A stretch of 64,000 nucleotides of DNA from Maribacter sp. (lineage in GTDB: Bacteria; Bacteroidota; Bacteroidia; Flavobacteriales; Flavobacteriaceae). The notes beneath the pieces are model-generated. The model was not told where the DNA came from. It saw nothing but the letters and a program-made list of their open reading frames with translations, and made no database searches. The stretch is taken from the NCBI GenBank assembly GCA_011050675.1, contig DRFI01000029.1, positions 62,001 to 126,000 on the forward strand, written 5' to 3'. Shown here piece after piece: positions 53,790 to 63,551 of the stretch; position 1 is the first letter of the stretch, and each line of letters starts with the position of its first letter. Position numbers and translations under genes: made by a program.

Positions 53790-55109
53790 CTAATTATGCG
53801 ATGTATTTGGTTGATAATAAAACGGAATAGACCAGTTAAATTCTCTCGCTTCTCCTAAGGTTTTGGTTACTTCAATAATATTCTTTCCTTTTTTTAATAA
53901 GTTTTTATCTATAAAACCAACAATACCGAATTGCTCTGAAATAGGATGATTTTTTTTAAGAAAATCAATTTTCAACAATTGACCGTTTAATTCTACAGAA
54001 TGATACTTCTCATAACAATCAAGATAAAACTGCTGTGCATTAACTCTGTTCCCATCTATTGACAAACTATCGTCATCGTTAAATTCACCACAGGTAGTTT
54101 TTTGATAATTACGCTCATGATGGAAAACTGGGATAAATAATTTTACAGTATTATCCTCTATTATATCTGATTGTATTTGAGGGGTTATTAAAAATGATTC
54201 ATTTATATTTTGATTCTCATAGTAACTCAATTGCATTTTGTGAACATCATAACTAATTGGATTAATCAAATGAAAAATATTGGTGTCTTGAATTTTAACA
54301 ATGGCAACACACATACCAGAAACAAAAAATAACAAAATTAAAAACACTAGTGATTTTTTCTTTTTAAAATTAGAACCAAAAACCATCGTTACCTGAAGTA
54401 AATACTTGTACAATGGACCATACGTTACCAATGTCGTAAGACGAACAAGCTTAAACATCCAAGTTTGGACCCAAACGTTAGTTTTGAACATTTTTAAATT
54501 TCCTATAACACTAAAAATAGTTTGCAGAACAAGTAAAATTAAAGATATAAAGAGGGGAATTAAGAGTATATAACTTGGAACATAGTCTATCAATAAATTA
54601 TATATCAACATGTAAACGCTCAGAAATACAGACATGTACATGTAAATTAAAAGAATTGTAAAAGCAGCCGAAAAAATCACACTACATAATTCATCTACTT
54701 TCTGAATAGTATCTTCTTGTTTGGGTAATATTCCTAAAATCTTCTCCGTATAAATTTTAGAATATGCACTGTCTTCAATGCTATAATCAGGAAAGACAGA
54801 GTTCAACCCAACTAGACCAATCCAATAAGCACGTAAAAAGAAATGAATTACAAACATGGATACTAGAATACTGATGGCCAACAAACCCATAAAAACTATA
54901 AAATATCCGTACTGATACTGTTCAATAGGTAATAAGTCAATATATTTATTTGTCACCCATTCTATCAGCCCAAATAGCTGAAACGTACCAAAAATTGCAA
55001 TTGCAGAAACTAATAATTCTGCTTCCCAACTTTCTTCTTTGAGTCGTTGAAGCCATTTTATGTTTTTCTTATTCTCTAAAACTTGGGAGGTCTCTGTTGA
55101 TTGACTCAT
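53790..55109 (-). CDS. Integral membrane protein of unknown function
   Basis: This is a 439-residue protein with about six hydrophobic segments in the first 270 residues (SAIAIFGTFQLFGLIEWV, GYFIVFMGLLAISILVSMF, FTILLIYMYMSVFLSVYMLI, and others) and a soluble C-terminal domain, probably outside the membrane (VKLFIPVFHHERNYQKTTCG). I do not recognise the family. It is on the same strand as the pheA operon but separated from it by 150 nt and the leader. Confidence 0.7.
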   Translation of the reverse strand: MSQSTETSQVLENKKNIKWLQRLKEESWEAELLVSAIAIFGTFQLFGLIEWVTNKYIDLLPIEQYQYGYFIVFMGLLAISILVSMFVIHFFLRAYWIGLVGLNSVFPDYSIEDSAYSKIYTEKILGILPKQEDTIQKVDELCSVIFSAAFTILLIYMYMSVFLSVYMLIYNLLIDYVPSYILLIPLFISLILLVLQTIFSVIGNLKMFKTNVWVQTWMFKLVRLTTLVTYGPLYKYLLQVTMVFGSNFKKKKSLVFLILLFFVSGMCVAIVKIQDTNIFHLINPISYDVHKMQLSYYENQNINESFLITPQIQSDIIEDNTVKLFIPVFHHERNYQKTTCGEFNDDDSLSIDGNRVNAQQFYLDCYEKYHSVELNGQLLKIDFLKKNHPISEQFGIVGFIDKNLLKKGKNIIEVTKTLGEAREFNWSIPFYYQPNTSHN

Positions 55110-55182
55110 AGGATACTCAAAATCTGAATGGTTGTCGAGACTAATATACCTCTTCTTTAAAACTTAAAAAATAATTAGCCCC

Positions 55183-56316
55183 CTAAGCGTTACCCACTTT
55201 GAAAAAACAATCGACAATTGCATCTAGGTCTGTCTGTATTTTTGGATCTGTACAGTTAATTAAAATTGAAAAGACCAATTGCTCTTTTGGATAAACAAAG
55301 AAATTAGAGTAGCCTCCTACTCCGTTGCCCACGTGACCATAGAATTTACTTCCTTTGGCATCTTCACTTACCTGCCAGCCTAAACCATAGTAAGATGAAG
55401 TACCCTGAACTTGTTGAGAAGTTAAAAATTGACTTAGAATTTCATCTTTAACTCCGATTTTATTGTCAATATAGGCTTGACCTAATTTTGCAATATCCGC
55501 TGATGTAGATAAATAACCACCACCTGCTAATTTGTAAAAATTATCTACTGGCATTGCTTTTCTAAATCCTACTAAATTCTTTGAATAGAATGATGTTATT
55601 TTATCAAACTCTTTAGATGAAGTAATTGCTTTTACTTCACTATTACATAGTTCTCGCTTATCCTTTGGGTGAGATTTCGGGATATAGGTGTCTTCCATTT
55701 TCAAAGGACTTAAAACATGATTCTGAACGTATTCTTCAAATGGAATTCCGCTTGCTTCTTGCATCGCTGCAGAAATCATTACCCAATCAAAACTATTATA
55801 TAAATATTCCGTTCCTGGTTCATATACCAAAGGATCATCCTTAAAAATCCCTAACCCTTCTATGATAGATAAAGGCTCGTTAAGTCCATATTCCTTGCCT
55901 TTATATACTCGTATACCTGCAGTATGACTAGCTAATTGCCTAATAGTGAAATCCCATTTTTTTCTTGGGTAATCTGGAAGATAGGTATAGAAAGATTCAT
56001 CTAAATCAATAATACCCTTTTGAACCATATGCGCCAATGCAGTTGCCGCGATAGGTTTTGACACACTAGCTATTCTAAAAATTGATTTTATGGGGTTTAC
56101 AAATTGCTTATGCTCCAGATCTGCATAGCCATAACCTTTTTGAAATATGGTTTTCCCTTCCTTTAAAACTGTAATAGAAATTCCGGGGGCTTTTTCTTCT
56201 TTTATTAATTGTTGTAACAAAAAATCTGCTTTTACCAAACCAGATAAATCAGTGTCATCTCCTAAAACACGCTTAGCAGCAAATACGTTTTTTAGATATT
56301 TAAGTATAGGATTCAT
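55183..56316 (-). CDS. Serine hydrolase of the beta-lactamase class C / penicillin-binding family
   Basis: This is a 377-residue protein. The nucleophile SxxK motif is in [14 protein letters not shown], a Tyr-Asn motif is in [13 protein letters not shown], and the third motif reads [13 protein letters not shown]. Many members are esterases or D-aminopeptidases, so resistance to beta-lactams should not be inferred. No clear signal peptide is seen. Its start overlaps the stop of the GIN-domain gene (ATGA), so they are coupled. Confidence 0.88.
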   Translation of the reverse strand: MNPILKYLKNVFAAKRVLGDDTDLSGLVKADFLLQQLIKEEKAPGISITVLKEGKTIFQKGYGYADLEHKQFVNPIKSIFRIASVSKPIAATALAHMVQKGIIDLDESFYTYLPDYPRKKWDFTIRQLASHTAGIRVYKGKEYGLNEPLSIIEGLGIFKDDPLVYEPGTEYLYNSFDWVMISAAMQEASGIPFEEYVQNHVLSPLKMEDTYIPKSHPKDKRELCNSEVKAITSSKEFDKITSFYSKNLVGFRKAMPVDNFYKLAGGGYLSTSADIAKLGQAYIDNKIGVKDEILSQFLTSQQVQGTSSYYGLGWQVSEDAKGSKFYGHVGNGVGGYSNFFVYPKEQLVFSILINCTDPKIQTDLDAIVDCFFKVGNA

Positions 56317-57116
56317 TCTACAAAGATCAAGCGACCGTTATACAATTCTTCAACGGCAACTGTTGCTGGTCGGTTATAACTTTGTAAATCTCCTGTTCCC
56401 CTTAATACTCCTGTAAGACTTGCTTGCGGATTAACCAATAGATCATTCGACCCTCTATGATTTACATTTACGCGTTCTGCAACTAATTCTTCTGCTTCTA
56501 TTCTAGAATCTCCTGCAGCAATGCTAATATTAAAACTTTCTACAGTTCCTTTTAATTTGAAATAGGAAATTCCGTTACTTGTAATCCTTAAACTAGTTAC
56601 GTTTAATTCTAAATTAAATTCTCCATCCGTTGTTTCTGCTTCCGGATTTGTAAAACTTTCCGACAACAAGCTTAGGCTATCAAAATTTAATATGCCGTCA
56701 CTGGTTATAGGAAAACCTGTACTGCTTCGAATACTAGTTAAATTTGGAGTGGTCACGTAAACTACTGTTGTACCGTAATCACGTACGTAATTACAATCGT
56801 TGGTATCTGTGAGAAGTAAACGTCCATCTTCAACTACTGCACCTACCTCGTTACGTAAATTTTCTCCTGTTTCAATTTCCACCTTTTGGGTGTCGCCTTG
56901 TTTAATCACTAAGGCTACATTTTCAAATACAGTTATGGCACTAAATGCATCTACATTAACTTGTTCCTTGACAATAGCTCCTGTTTCCTGAAAACAATCT
57001 GATGCATTTTCCGAATCACATGAAATAAATGAGAGTAATAGTATCCCAGACAAGACAAAAAGACCTCGACTGCGCTCGACCAGACTACTTTTTAAATTAT
57101 ATATAATTTCTATCAT
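56313..57116 (-). CDS. Head GIN/DUF2807 domain lipoprotein
   Basis: This is a 267-residue lipoprotein (signal ...[12 protein letters not shown]) with the DUF2807 putative adhesin fold: [20 protein letters not shown] at the start, then beta-helix-like repeats ending [16 protein letters not shown]. The N-terminal extension [15 protein letters not shown] is unusual for a signal peptide; LVERSR is read from a GGTCGAGCGCAGTCGAGG dispersed repeat, so the gene seems to have captured an intergenic repeat as its N-terminus. The ATG lies 1 nt after the preceding stop. Confidence 0.78.
   Translation of the reverse strand: MIEIIYNLKSSLVERSRGLFVLSGILLLSFISCDSENASDCFQETGAIVKEQVNVDAFSAITVFENVALVIKQGDTQKVEIETGENLRNEVGAVVEDGRLLLTDTNDCNYVRDYGTTVVYVTTPNLTSIRSSTGFPITSDGILNFDSLSLLSESFTNPEAETTDGEFNLELNVTSLRITSNGISYFKLKGTVESFNISIAAGDSRIEAEELVAERVNVNHRGSNDLLVNPQASLTGVLRGTGDLQSYNRPATVAVEELYNGRLIFVE
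57060..57082. repeat. GGTCGAGCGCAGTCGAGG-type dispersed repeat inside a coding region
   Basis: On the minus strand CTGGTCGAGCGCAGTCGAGG lies within codons 13-19 of the GIN-domain gene. A relative occurs at 21991-22012. I know this string as a frequent intergenic repeat in flavobacteria; that is memory only. Confidence 0.5.
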
Positions 57117-57117
57117 C

Positions 57118-58215
57118 TTACAATCTTATACCTATTCCAAATTCTACAGCTTCCGCTTTTGCCCCATGAGACTTTAATGTTACTGCACCATAAAGTTTGT
57201 CACCAAAATAACGTTTCAACCCTACACGTAGATACGTACGTCCCTCAAAATCAAAAGGATAGTACACATAATATCCGAACTGAGAGATTACCGACGTTCG
57301 ACTTATAAACAACTCATGCCCAGCAAATAGCCCCACTCTTTTATAATCGTCATCTGCAGCAACATTGTTTTCTGGAAAAGCAATGCTTTGATAACGTATC
57401 AATTCTTTCAAGAAATTTGAGAAGTAAACATCTGCACCTAGTTGAATGGCACTTTTTCTACCCAATCGTTTATCAGCATAAGCAGAAAGCACAACAAATC
57501 CATATTGACCCGAATCAATAACATCACTTTCGTTAATACCTGTTCTTAACGCAAAATTATAACGCAATGGCTCCGTTACTTTTTCTTTTTCGCGATGCAC
57601 ATATTCTATTTCTTTTCCTCCATCTAAATCATAAACAAAACCGGCATTAAACGCTAATGTATTGGTAGATGTATTTGGAGCTCTAAAATTTGCATTAGAA
57701 TAATGAATAACAGAAGCACCTGCCTTAAAACCCAATCCTTTAAAAATATTCTCTTTATGATAATTGAACATTAAATAAGTAGAACTCAACATGTCCGATC
57801 CGTAGGCATTATTCCTAAAGTTGGTTTCCTTGTCATATGGGTTCGTGGTATAAGATACACCCTGCCCAACACGAAGCTGTACATTTCGATTAAAAAAATA
57901 GAAATTATAGTGAGCGTAAAGTCCGTAATTATCACCCAAAGTGCTATTGTTGGAATTCTGGTATATGAAAGAATATCCTAAATCAGGATAGTTATATAAT
58001 TCTTCCCATTCGTCAGCACCATACGTTTTACGATTATAGCTCAAAATTACGCCACCCGGGTGCGAAGTAATTAAATGCGATATATCTGGATTATGTAAAA
58101 TAATAGACCCATAAAACTGACTTGCATCAAGGGTATACTTCTTAAGCTCTGTAGATTCCTGTGCAAAACAAAAGGAAACTGATACCAGTAAAATAGAAAG
58201 AAACTTGAAATTCAT
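57118..58215 (-). CDS. Acyloxyacyl hydrolase/PagL-like outer membrane protein
   Basis: From the ATG at 58215 the protein has 365 residues with signal peptide [19 protein letters not shown]; an ATG eight codons upstream lacks a signal start. The mature part is a beta-barrel with [20 protein letters not shown], which resembles the His-Ser catalytic strand of the PagL lipid A 3-O-deacylase family (HxSNA pattern). It may trim lipid A, but this is inferred from one motif and the family. It heads a three-gene operon with the GIN-domain lipoprotein and serine hydrolase. Confidence 0.75.
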   Translation of the reverse strand: MNFKFLSILLVSVSFCFAQESTELKKYTLDASQFYGSIILHNPDISHLITSHPGGVILSYNRKTYGADEWEELYNYPDLGYSFIYQNSNNSTLGDNYGLYAHYNFYFFNRNVQLRVGQGVSYTTNPYDKETNFRNNAYGSDMLSSTYLMFNYHKENIFKGLGFKAGASVIHYSNANFRAPNTSTNTLAFNAGFVYDLDGGKEIEYVHREKEKVTEPLRYNFALRTGINESDVIDSGQYGFVVLSAYADKRLGRKSAIQLGADVYFSNFLKELIRYQSIAFPENNVAADDDYKRVGLFAGHELFISRTSVISQFGYYVYYPFDFEGRTYLRVGLKRYFGDKLYGAVTLKSHGAKAEAVEFGIGIRL

Positions 58216-58300
58216 TACCTGCAAAAATAAATATAACAATCAAGTAGACAGTACAAAGAACAAAGTTCTTTGTACCTAAAAAATTCTAACCAGCAAAAGT

Positions 58301-59254
58301 CTAAAAAAGTGCTTCTGCTATTGCCTTTATATTATCAGATTTACCCATAGAATAGTAATGTAAAACTGGCACTCCTGCAGCTTTCAACTCTTTAGATTGT
58401 TGAATTGCCCATTCGATACCTACCGCACGTACATCTTTATTAGTAGCGCAACTATCAACAGCCTCTATTAAATCTTGTGGCATATCTATTCTAAAGACTT
58501 GTGGCAACAGCTGCATATGTCGCTTCACAGCAATTGGTTTAATACCTGGTATAATTGGTACTGTAATCCCAATATTTCTGGCTGCTTCAACAAACTCAAA
58601 ATACTTTTTATTGTCGAAGAACATTTGTGTAACTACATAATCTGCACCAGCATCTACCTTTTCCTTTAATCGTTTTAAATCTGATTGTAAGGAAGGTGAT
58701 TCTAAATGCTTTTCTGGATACCCGGCTACACCAATACAAAATTCACTACAATGCTCGCTTTCTATAGATTCATGTAAATATTTACCACAATTTAAATCTT
58801 GAATCTGTTTTACCAAATTAATTGCAAATGGATGCCCACCATCTGTAGGTTCAAAATATTTTTGTTCACTACGTGCATCACCACGCAAAGCCATTACATT
58901 TTGTATCCCTAAATAATGACAATCTACCAACATGTATTCGGTCTCTTCCCTTGTAAAACCACCACAGATTACATGCGGCACCGTATCAACATTATATTTG
59001 TGTTGTATAGAAGCACAAATGCCTACAGTACCAGGTCTCATTCTGGTCGTTTTCTTATCTAGAAGCCCTTCTTTCTTCACATAAATGGTCTCCTCACGTG
59101 AAGTGGTTACATCAATAAACGGAGGCCTAAACTCCATTAATGGATCAATATTTTTGTACAATTCTTGAATATTACGCCCTTTTACCGGGGGTACAATTTC
59201 AAATGAAAAAAGTGTTTTTCCTTTAGCGTTGGTGATATGATCTGTTACTTTCAT
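58301..59254 (-). CDS. metF: Methylenetetrahydrofolate reductase
   Basis: MetF reduces 5,10-methylene-THF to 5-methyl-THF, the methyl donor for MetH. Motifs: SFEIVPPVKGRNI, DVTTSREETIY, HVICGGFTREETEYML, NVMALRGDAR and FFDNKKYFEFVEAARNIGIT. Length 317 is normal. It follows the two metH genes on the same strand with a 168-nt gap that holds a conserved-looking structured element. Confidence 0.95.
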   Translation of the reverse strand: MKVTDHITNAKGKTLFSFEIVPPVKGRNIQELYKNIDPLMEFRPPFIDVTTSREETIYVKKEGLLDKKTTRMRPGTVGICASIQHKYNVDTVPHVICGGFTREETEYMLVDCHYLGIQNVMALRGDARSEQKYFEPTDGGHPFAINLVKQIQDLNCGKYLHESIESEHCSEFCIGVAGYPEKHLESPSLQSDLKRLKEKVDAGADYVVTQMFFDNKKYFEFVEAARNIGITVPIIPGIKPIAVKRHMQLLPQVFRIDMPQDLIEAVDSCATNKDVRAVGIEWAIQQSKELKAAGVPVLHYYSMGKSDNIKAIAEALF

Positions 59255-59322
59255 GTGCTATACTATTACCCTGTTCACGAGCAAACCTCCATGAGGTATT
59301 ATTACTTATACTTTATTCTTTT

Positions 59323-59417
59323 GGGCGTTCGAGCGGGCTTTCAGCTCTATTATTTCTATTTAATCAGATAGTCTTAATTAAAGATTTAAATAGAAAAAGA
59401 TGCCGCTTCTATCCCTA
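59323..59417 (-). ncRNA. Candidate structured element (GGGATAGAAGCGGCATC ... AAGCCCGCTCGAACGCCC)
   Basis: On the minus strand the element begins GGGATAGAAGCGGCATC, contains a hairpin TCTATTTAAATC...GATTAAATAGA and ends AAAGCCCGCTCGAACGCCC. It is a G+C-rich island in an AT-rich spacer after the metH C-terminal gene. I recall closely similar strings in other Bacteroidetes genomes with a varying middle hairpin, which would suggest a conserved RNA or repeat. No name is known to me. Confidence 0.5.
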
Positions 59418-59422
59418 ACGTA

Positions 59423-62152
59423 CTAATCAACTATATTCGGTGCTAGCCATCTTTCTGCTTTCTCTAAAGGTATTCCCTTACGTTCGGCAAAATCTTTAAC
59501 CTGATCATCTTTAATTTTTCCTAGCCCAAAATAACGTGCTTGGGGGTTTCCAAAATAATAACCACTAACCGATGCAGCCGGCCACATTGCCAAACTATCT
59601 GTTAACTCTACCCCTATCGTTTCATTAACTTTTAAAATATCCCAAATGGTCAATTTCTCTAGGTGATCCGGACAAGCAGGATAACCTGGCGCGGGACGAA
59701 TACCTTTGTAAGACTCCTTAATTAAATCTTCATTACTCAAATCTTCATTTGATCCGTAACCCCAATGTTTAGTTCTCACTTGCTTGTGCAAATACTCTGC
59801 AAATGCTTCTGCTAATCTATCCGCCAAAGCCTTCACCATAATGGAATTATAATCATCTAAATCCTCTTCATATTTTTTTGCCAATTCCGCAGTTCCAAAA
59901 CCTGTAGACACGCAAAAACAACCCATATAATCTTGTTTTCCAGATTCTTTAGGTGCAATAAAATCTGCTAAAGCATAATCTGCAACACCCTCTCTTTTCT
60001 GCAATTGTTGGCGAAGTGTTCTAAACCTAAAATGCTCTTCATCTCGCCCTTCAACTTCACTTAAAGTGATATCGATATCATCCTCATTGATGGAGTTTGC
60101 AGGGAACAATCCAAAAATACCTTTTGCTTTTAATTTCTTCTCTGAAATAATTTTATTCAGCATTTCTTTAGCATCGGCAAATAATTCGGTTGCTTGTTCT
60201 CCAACAACATCATCCGTTAATATCGCAGGATATTTACCATGTAATTCCCAACTTCTAAAAAAAGGAGTCCAATCAATAAACGGTACTAGAATATTTAAAT
60301 CTAAATCGTCAATAACCTGGATACCTAAATTGTTTGGTTTAACTATATCAGAGGTTTTCCAATCGATCTTAAATTTATTTCTACGTGCAGCAGAAATAGG
60401 TTTGTAAGTTTTACTAGAAGAGCGATTTAAGAACTTCTCTCTAAAGACATCATAATCGTCCTTAATACTCTTTTTATAGCTAGTTGATGATTCTTTTTTT
60501 AGCAAATCACCTACAACGGTTACCGCTCTTGAGGCATCATTTACATGTACAACGGCTTCATTATACTGTGTATCTATTTTCACTGCCGTATGTGCTTTAC
60601 TTGTGGTTGCACCACCAATCAATAACGGAATCTTGAAGTCTTTGCGCTTCATTTCCTTTGCCAAATGCACCATTTCATCTAACGAAGGCGTAATCAAGCC
60701 GCTAAGTCCTATAATATCTACATTATGCTCAATAGCTGCAGCAATTATTTTTTCAGGTGGTACCATGACCCCCAAATCAACAATCTCATAGTTATTACAA
60801 GCTAAAACTACACCTACAATATTTTTACCAATATCATGAACATCACCTTTAACGGTTGCCATTAAAATCTTTCCTGCTCCCTTTTCATCACCTTCCTGTG
60901 GGTTGAGCAATTTCTCTTCTTCAATATATGGCAATAAATACGCTACCGCTTTTTTCATTACTCGGGCAGATTTTACAACCTGCGGCAAGAACATCTTTCC
61001 GCTACCGAATAAATCTCCAACCACGTTCATACCGGTCATTAAATTACCTTCAATAACCTCAATAGGTTTACTTGCAGCAAGCCTAGCCTCTTCTATATCT
61101 TCAATTATATATTGATCGATACCTTTTACCAAGGCTCGTGTTATTCTATTTTGTAATGGCTCTTCTCTCCAAGATAAATCTATCTTACTTTCTTTTGTTT
61201 TCCCTACTACAGATTCTGCAAAATCAAGCAAACGCTCGGTTGCATCATCTCTTCTATTAAGAATAACATCTTCAACTCGTTCTAATAAATCTTTAGGAAT
61301 ATCATCATAAACTTCTAACATACTTGGATTAACGATACCCATATTCATACCCGCTTTTATGGCATGATATAAGAATACAGAATGCATTGCCTCACGTACG
61401 GGATTGTTACCCCTGAACGAAAATGACACATTACTAACCCCTCCACTTACACTTGCATGTGGTAGGTTTTCGCGTACCCATCTCGTTGCCTCAATAAAAT
61501 CGATAGCATTTAATTTATGCTCATCCATACCTGTAGCAACAGGGAAAATATTTAAATCAAAGATGATATCTTCTGGTGCAAAATTTACCTTGTTTACCAA
61601 AACATCATATGAACGCTTGGCTATTTCAATTCTGCGGTCATAATTATCTGCCTGACCAACTTCATCAAAGGCCATAACGATAACTGCCGCACCATATCTT
61701 TTAATCAATTTTGCGTGATGCAAAAATTGCTCCTCGCCCTCCTTTAAACTAATGGAGTTTACCACACACTTACCTTGAACTACTTGTAGACCCGCCTCAA
61801 TGATTTCCCATTTAGAACTATCTATCATAATAGGTACACGAGAAATATCTGGCTCGGCAATAACTAGGTTCAAAAACTTGACCATGGCTTCTTTACCATC
61901 GATCAGACCATCATCCATGTTAATATCGATAACCTGCGCTCCATTTTCTACCTGCTCTCTTGCAACAGCCAGTGCCTCTTCAAATTTCTCTTCCTTTACA
62001 AGACGAAGAAACTTTTTAGAACCAGCTACATTGGTACGTTCACCAACATTAACAAAGTTAGTTTCGGGGGTAACAATAAGCGGCTCAAGACCTGATAATT
62101 TCAAGAATCTTGGTTCACTACTTTTCGATTGTTGTTCGTTAATTTCACTCAT
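59423..62152 (-). CDS. metH: Methionine synthase, pterin-, cobalamin- and activation-domain part
   Basis: This is a 909-residue C-terminal part of cobalamin-dependent methionine synthase: pterin-binding domain ([19 protein letters not shown], residues about 25-280), cap and cobalamin domain ([20 protein letters not shown] with the lower-ligand His), and SAM-binding activation domain ([15 protein letters not shown]). It lacks the homocysteine domain, which is encoded by the gene 10 nt upstream. Together they form a split MetH. SAM riboswitch control is likely. Confidence 0.94.
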   Translation of the reverse strand: MSEINEQQSKSSEPRFLKLSGLEPLIVTPETNFVNVGERTNVAGSKKFLRLVKEEKFEEALAVAREQVENGAQVIDINMDDGLIDGKEAMVKFLNLVIAEPDISRVPIMIDSSKWEIIEAGLQVVQGKCVVNSISLKEGEEQFLHHAKLIKRYGAAVIVMAFDEVGQADNYDRRIEIAKRSYDVLVNKVNFAPEDIIFDLNIFPVATGMDEHKLNAIDFIEATRWVRENLPHASVSGGVSNVSFSFRGNNPVREAMHSVFLYHAIKAGMNMGIVNPSMLEVYDDIPKDLLERVEDVILNRRDDATERLLDFAESVVGKTKESKIDLSWREEPLQNRITRALVKGIDQYIIEDIEEARLAASKPIEVIEGNLMTGMNVVGDLFGSGKMFLPQVVKSARVMKKAVAYLLPYIEEEKLLNPQEGDEKGAGKILMATVKGDVHDIGKNIVGVVLACNNYEIVDLGVMVPPEKIIAAAIEHNVDIIGLSGLITPSLDEMVHLAKEMKRKDFKIPLLIGGATTSKAHTAVKIDTQYNEAVVHVNDASRAVTVVGDLLKKESSTSYKKSIKDDYDVFREKFLNRSSSKTYKPISAARRNKFKIDWKTSDIVKPNNLGIQVIDDLDLNILVPFIDWTPFFRSWELHGKYPAILTDDVVGEQATELFADAKEMLNKIISEKKLKAKGIFGLFPANSINEDDIDITLSEVEGRDEEHFRFRTLRQQLQKREGVADYALADFIAPKESGKQDYMGCFCVSTGFGTAELAKKYEEDLDDYNSIMVKALADRLAEAFAEYLHKQVRTKHWGYGSNEDLSNEDLIKESYKGIRPAPGYPACPDHLEKLTIWDILKVNETIGVELTDSLAMWPAASVSGYYFGNPQARYFGLGKIKDDQVKDFAERKGIPLEKAERWLAPNIVD

Positions 62153-62162
62153 AACTTTAATA

Positions 62163-63185
62163 CTATTGAAATACAGACACCTTTCTGGGCTTATAACTAG
62201 CCACCATTTCGGCTATCGCCGTAATATGCTCCGGTGTTGTTCCACAACAACCTCCTACAATATTTACTAATCCTTTTTCTGCGTATTCTTTTATTTGCGC
62301 TGCCATTTGATCTGGAGTTTCATCGTATTCTCCAAAAGCATTTGGTAAACCTGCATTAGGGTGTGCCGAAACCGCATGCTCACTTTTCTTAGATAATACT
62401 TCTAAATGAGGTACAAGTTGACTTGCGCCTAAAGCACAATTAAACCCTACCGATAAAATTGGAATATGGGAGATGGATATTAAAAAAGCTTCTGCTGTTT
62501 GTCCAGACAATGTTCTACCCGATGCATCGGTAATTGTACCGCTCACCATAATAGGAACATCAATATTTCTTTCCTCTTTAACTTCTTCTATAGCAAATAA
62601 TGCTGCTTTGGCATTTAAAGTATCAAATATGGTTTCTACCAATAATAAATCTGAACCACCATCTAATAAACCTTCAACTTGTTGTTTGTAGGCAATTCTT
62701 AATTCATCAAAAGATACCGCTCTATACCCTGGATCATTTACATCTGGAGACATGCTTGCGGTTTTATTCGTAGGTCCTATACTTCCAGCTACAAATCGTG
62801 GTTTATTCGGTTCTTTCGCCGTGAATTCATCAGCTACCATTTTGGCGATGCGTGCAGACTCATAGTTTAGCTCATACACCAATTCTTCCATGTAATAATC
62901 TGCCATGGCAATTGTTGTACCCGAAAATGTATTGGTCTCAACAATATCTGCGCCTGCGGCAAAGTACTTACGGTGTACATCGGCAATTGCTTCTGGCTGG
63001 GTAAGCGATAATAAATCATTATTACCTTGTAACGGGTGCTCCCAGTCTTTAAAGCGTTCTCCCCTAAAATCTTCTTCGGTGAATTTATATTGTTGTAGCA
63101 TAGTACCCATGGCACCATCCAATATTAAGATTCGCTCTTTTAAAATTTCTTTTATATCCTTCATTTTACGTTGTAAAAGATTCAA
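62163..63185 (-). CDS. metH: Methionine synthase, homocysteine-binding part
   Basis: This is a 340-residue homocysteine S-methyltransferase domain protein. It starts [20 protein letters not shown] and has [20 protein letters not shown], the zinc-ligand motifs GFNCALGA and [11 protein letters not shown], and ends where the pterin domain of a full MetH would start. A start at the later Met ([12 protein letters not shown]) is possible. It works with the 909-residue partner encoded directly downstream. Confidence 0.94.
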   Translation of the reverse strand: MNLLQRKMKDIKEILKERILILDGAMGTMLQQYKFTEEDFRGERFKDWEHPLQGNNDLLSLTQPEAIADVHRKYFAAGADIVETNTFSGTTIAMADYYMEELVYELNYESARIAKMVADEFTAKEPNKPRFVAGSIGPTNKTASMSPDVNDPGYRAVSFDELRIAYKQQVEGLLDGGSDLLLVETIFDTLNAKAALFAIEEVKEERNIDVPIMVSGTITDASGRTLSGQTAEAFLISISHIPILSVGFNCALGASQLVPHLEVLSKKSEHAVSAHPNAGLPNAFGEYDETPDQMAAQIKEYAEKGLVNIVGGCCGTTPEHITAIAEMVASYKPRKVSVFQ

Positions 63186-63227
63186 CGTTCAATAAAAAAC
63201 CAATTCGAAATCAAGTATGAAAAATTA

Positions 63228-63242
63228 GGCAAAGTGCCTTTT
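63228..63242 (-). other. Small hairpin in metH leader, possible expression platform
   Basis: On the minus strand AGGCA-CTT-TGCCT is followed by AATTTTT. It is a weak terminator-like hairpin between the SAM riboswitch and metH and could be part of the expression platform. Confidence 0.35.
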
Positions 63243-63303
63243 TTTTAAGTTATCTGTCTTTATTTTGCTATTGTAAAATAACAACTCCTGCACAAGTAAG
63301 CAG

Positions 63304-63395
63304 GTTAAAGATAGAATGTAGCACCTTCTTTTCCTTTAAGGAAAGGGTTGCCAAGGTTTCATAGGGTCTAATCCCTCCGCCTTTCTTGATAACGT
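63304..63395 (-). ncRNA. SAM-I (S-box) riboswitch
   Basis: On the minus strand the sequence GTTATCAAGAAAGGCGGAGGG, with GATTAGACCCTATGAAACC and TTGGCAACCC, then GGTGCTACATTC, follows the S-box consensus including the TTGGCAACC core and the GGTGC 3' part. It controls the metH-metF operon. High S-adenosylmethionine is expected to reduce expression. The outer boundaries are approximate. Confidence 0.92.
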
Positions 63396-63419
63396 TTCAA
63401 TCTATTAATGAACGATTTG

Positions 63420-63450
63420 CAAAGTAACGGCACAGTCCGTTCTAATCCAA
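63420..63450 (-). promoter_or_regulatory. Promoter of the SAM-riboswitch-metH transcript
   Basis: On the minus strand TTGG (63450-63447) and TTACTTTG (63427-63420) are 19 nt apart; the -7 element differs from TAnnTTTG by one base. Transcription would start about 20 nt before the riboswitch. Confidence 0.55.
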
Positions 63451-63498
63451 GACTTCTATAGGTTTTTTAACCAACGAAATTATGGCAAAATGTCACAA

Positions 63499-63533
63499 AA
63501 AACCTCTGTACACATAAAGCATCCAGAGGTTTT
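63499..63533 (-). terminator. Intrinsic terminator after the flavoprotein gene
   Basis: AAAACCTCTG and CAGAGGTTTT form a 10-bp stem; on the minus strand a T-run follows. It lies 19 nt after the stop of the reductase gene and isolates it from the riboswitch transcript. Confidence 0.82.
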
Positions 63534-63551
63534 ACTAACCAAATAATAACT

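Noticed and set aside
55183-56316. A beta-lactamase resistance gene
   Set aside because: The SxxK/YxN-type motifs are shared by many esterases and peptidases; resistance cannot be inferred.
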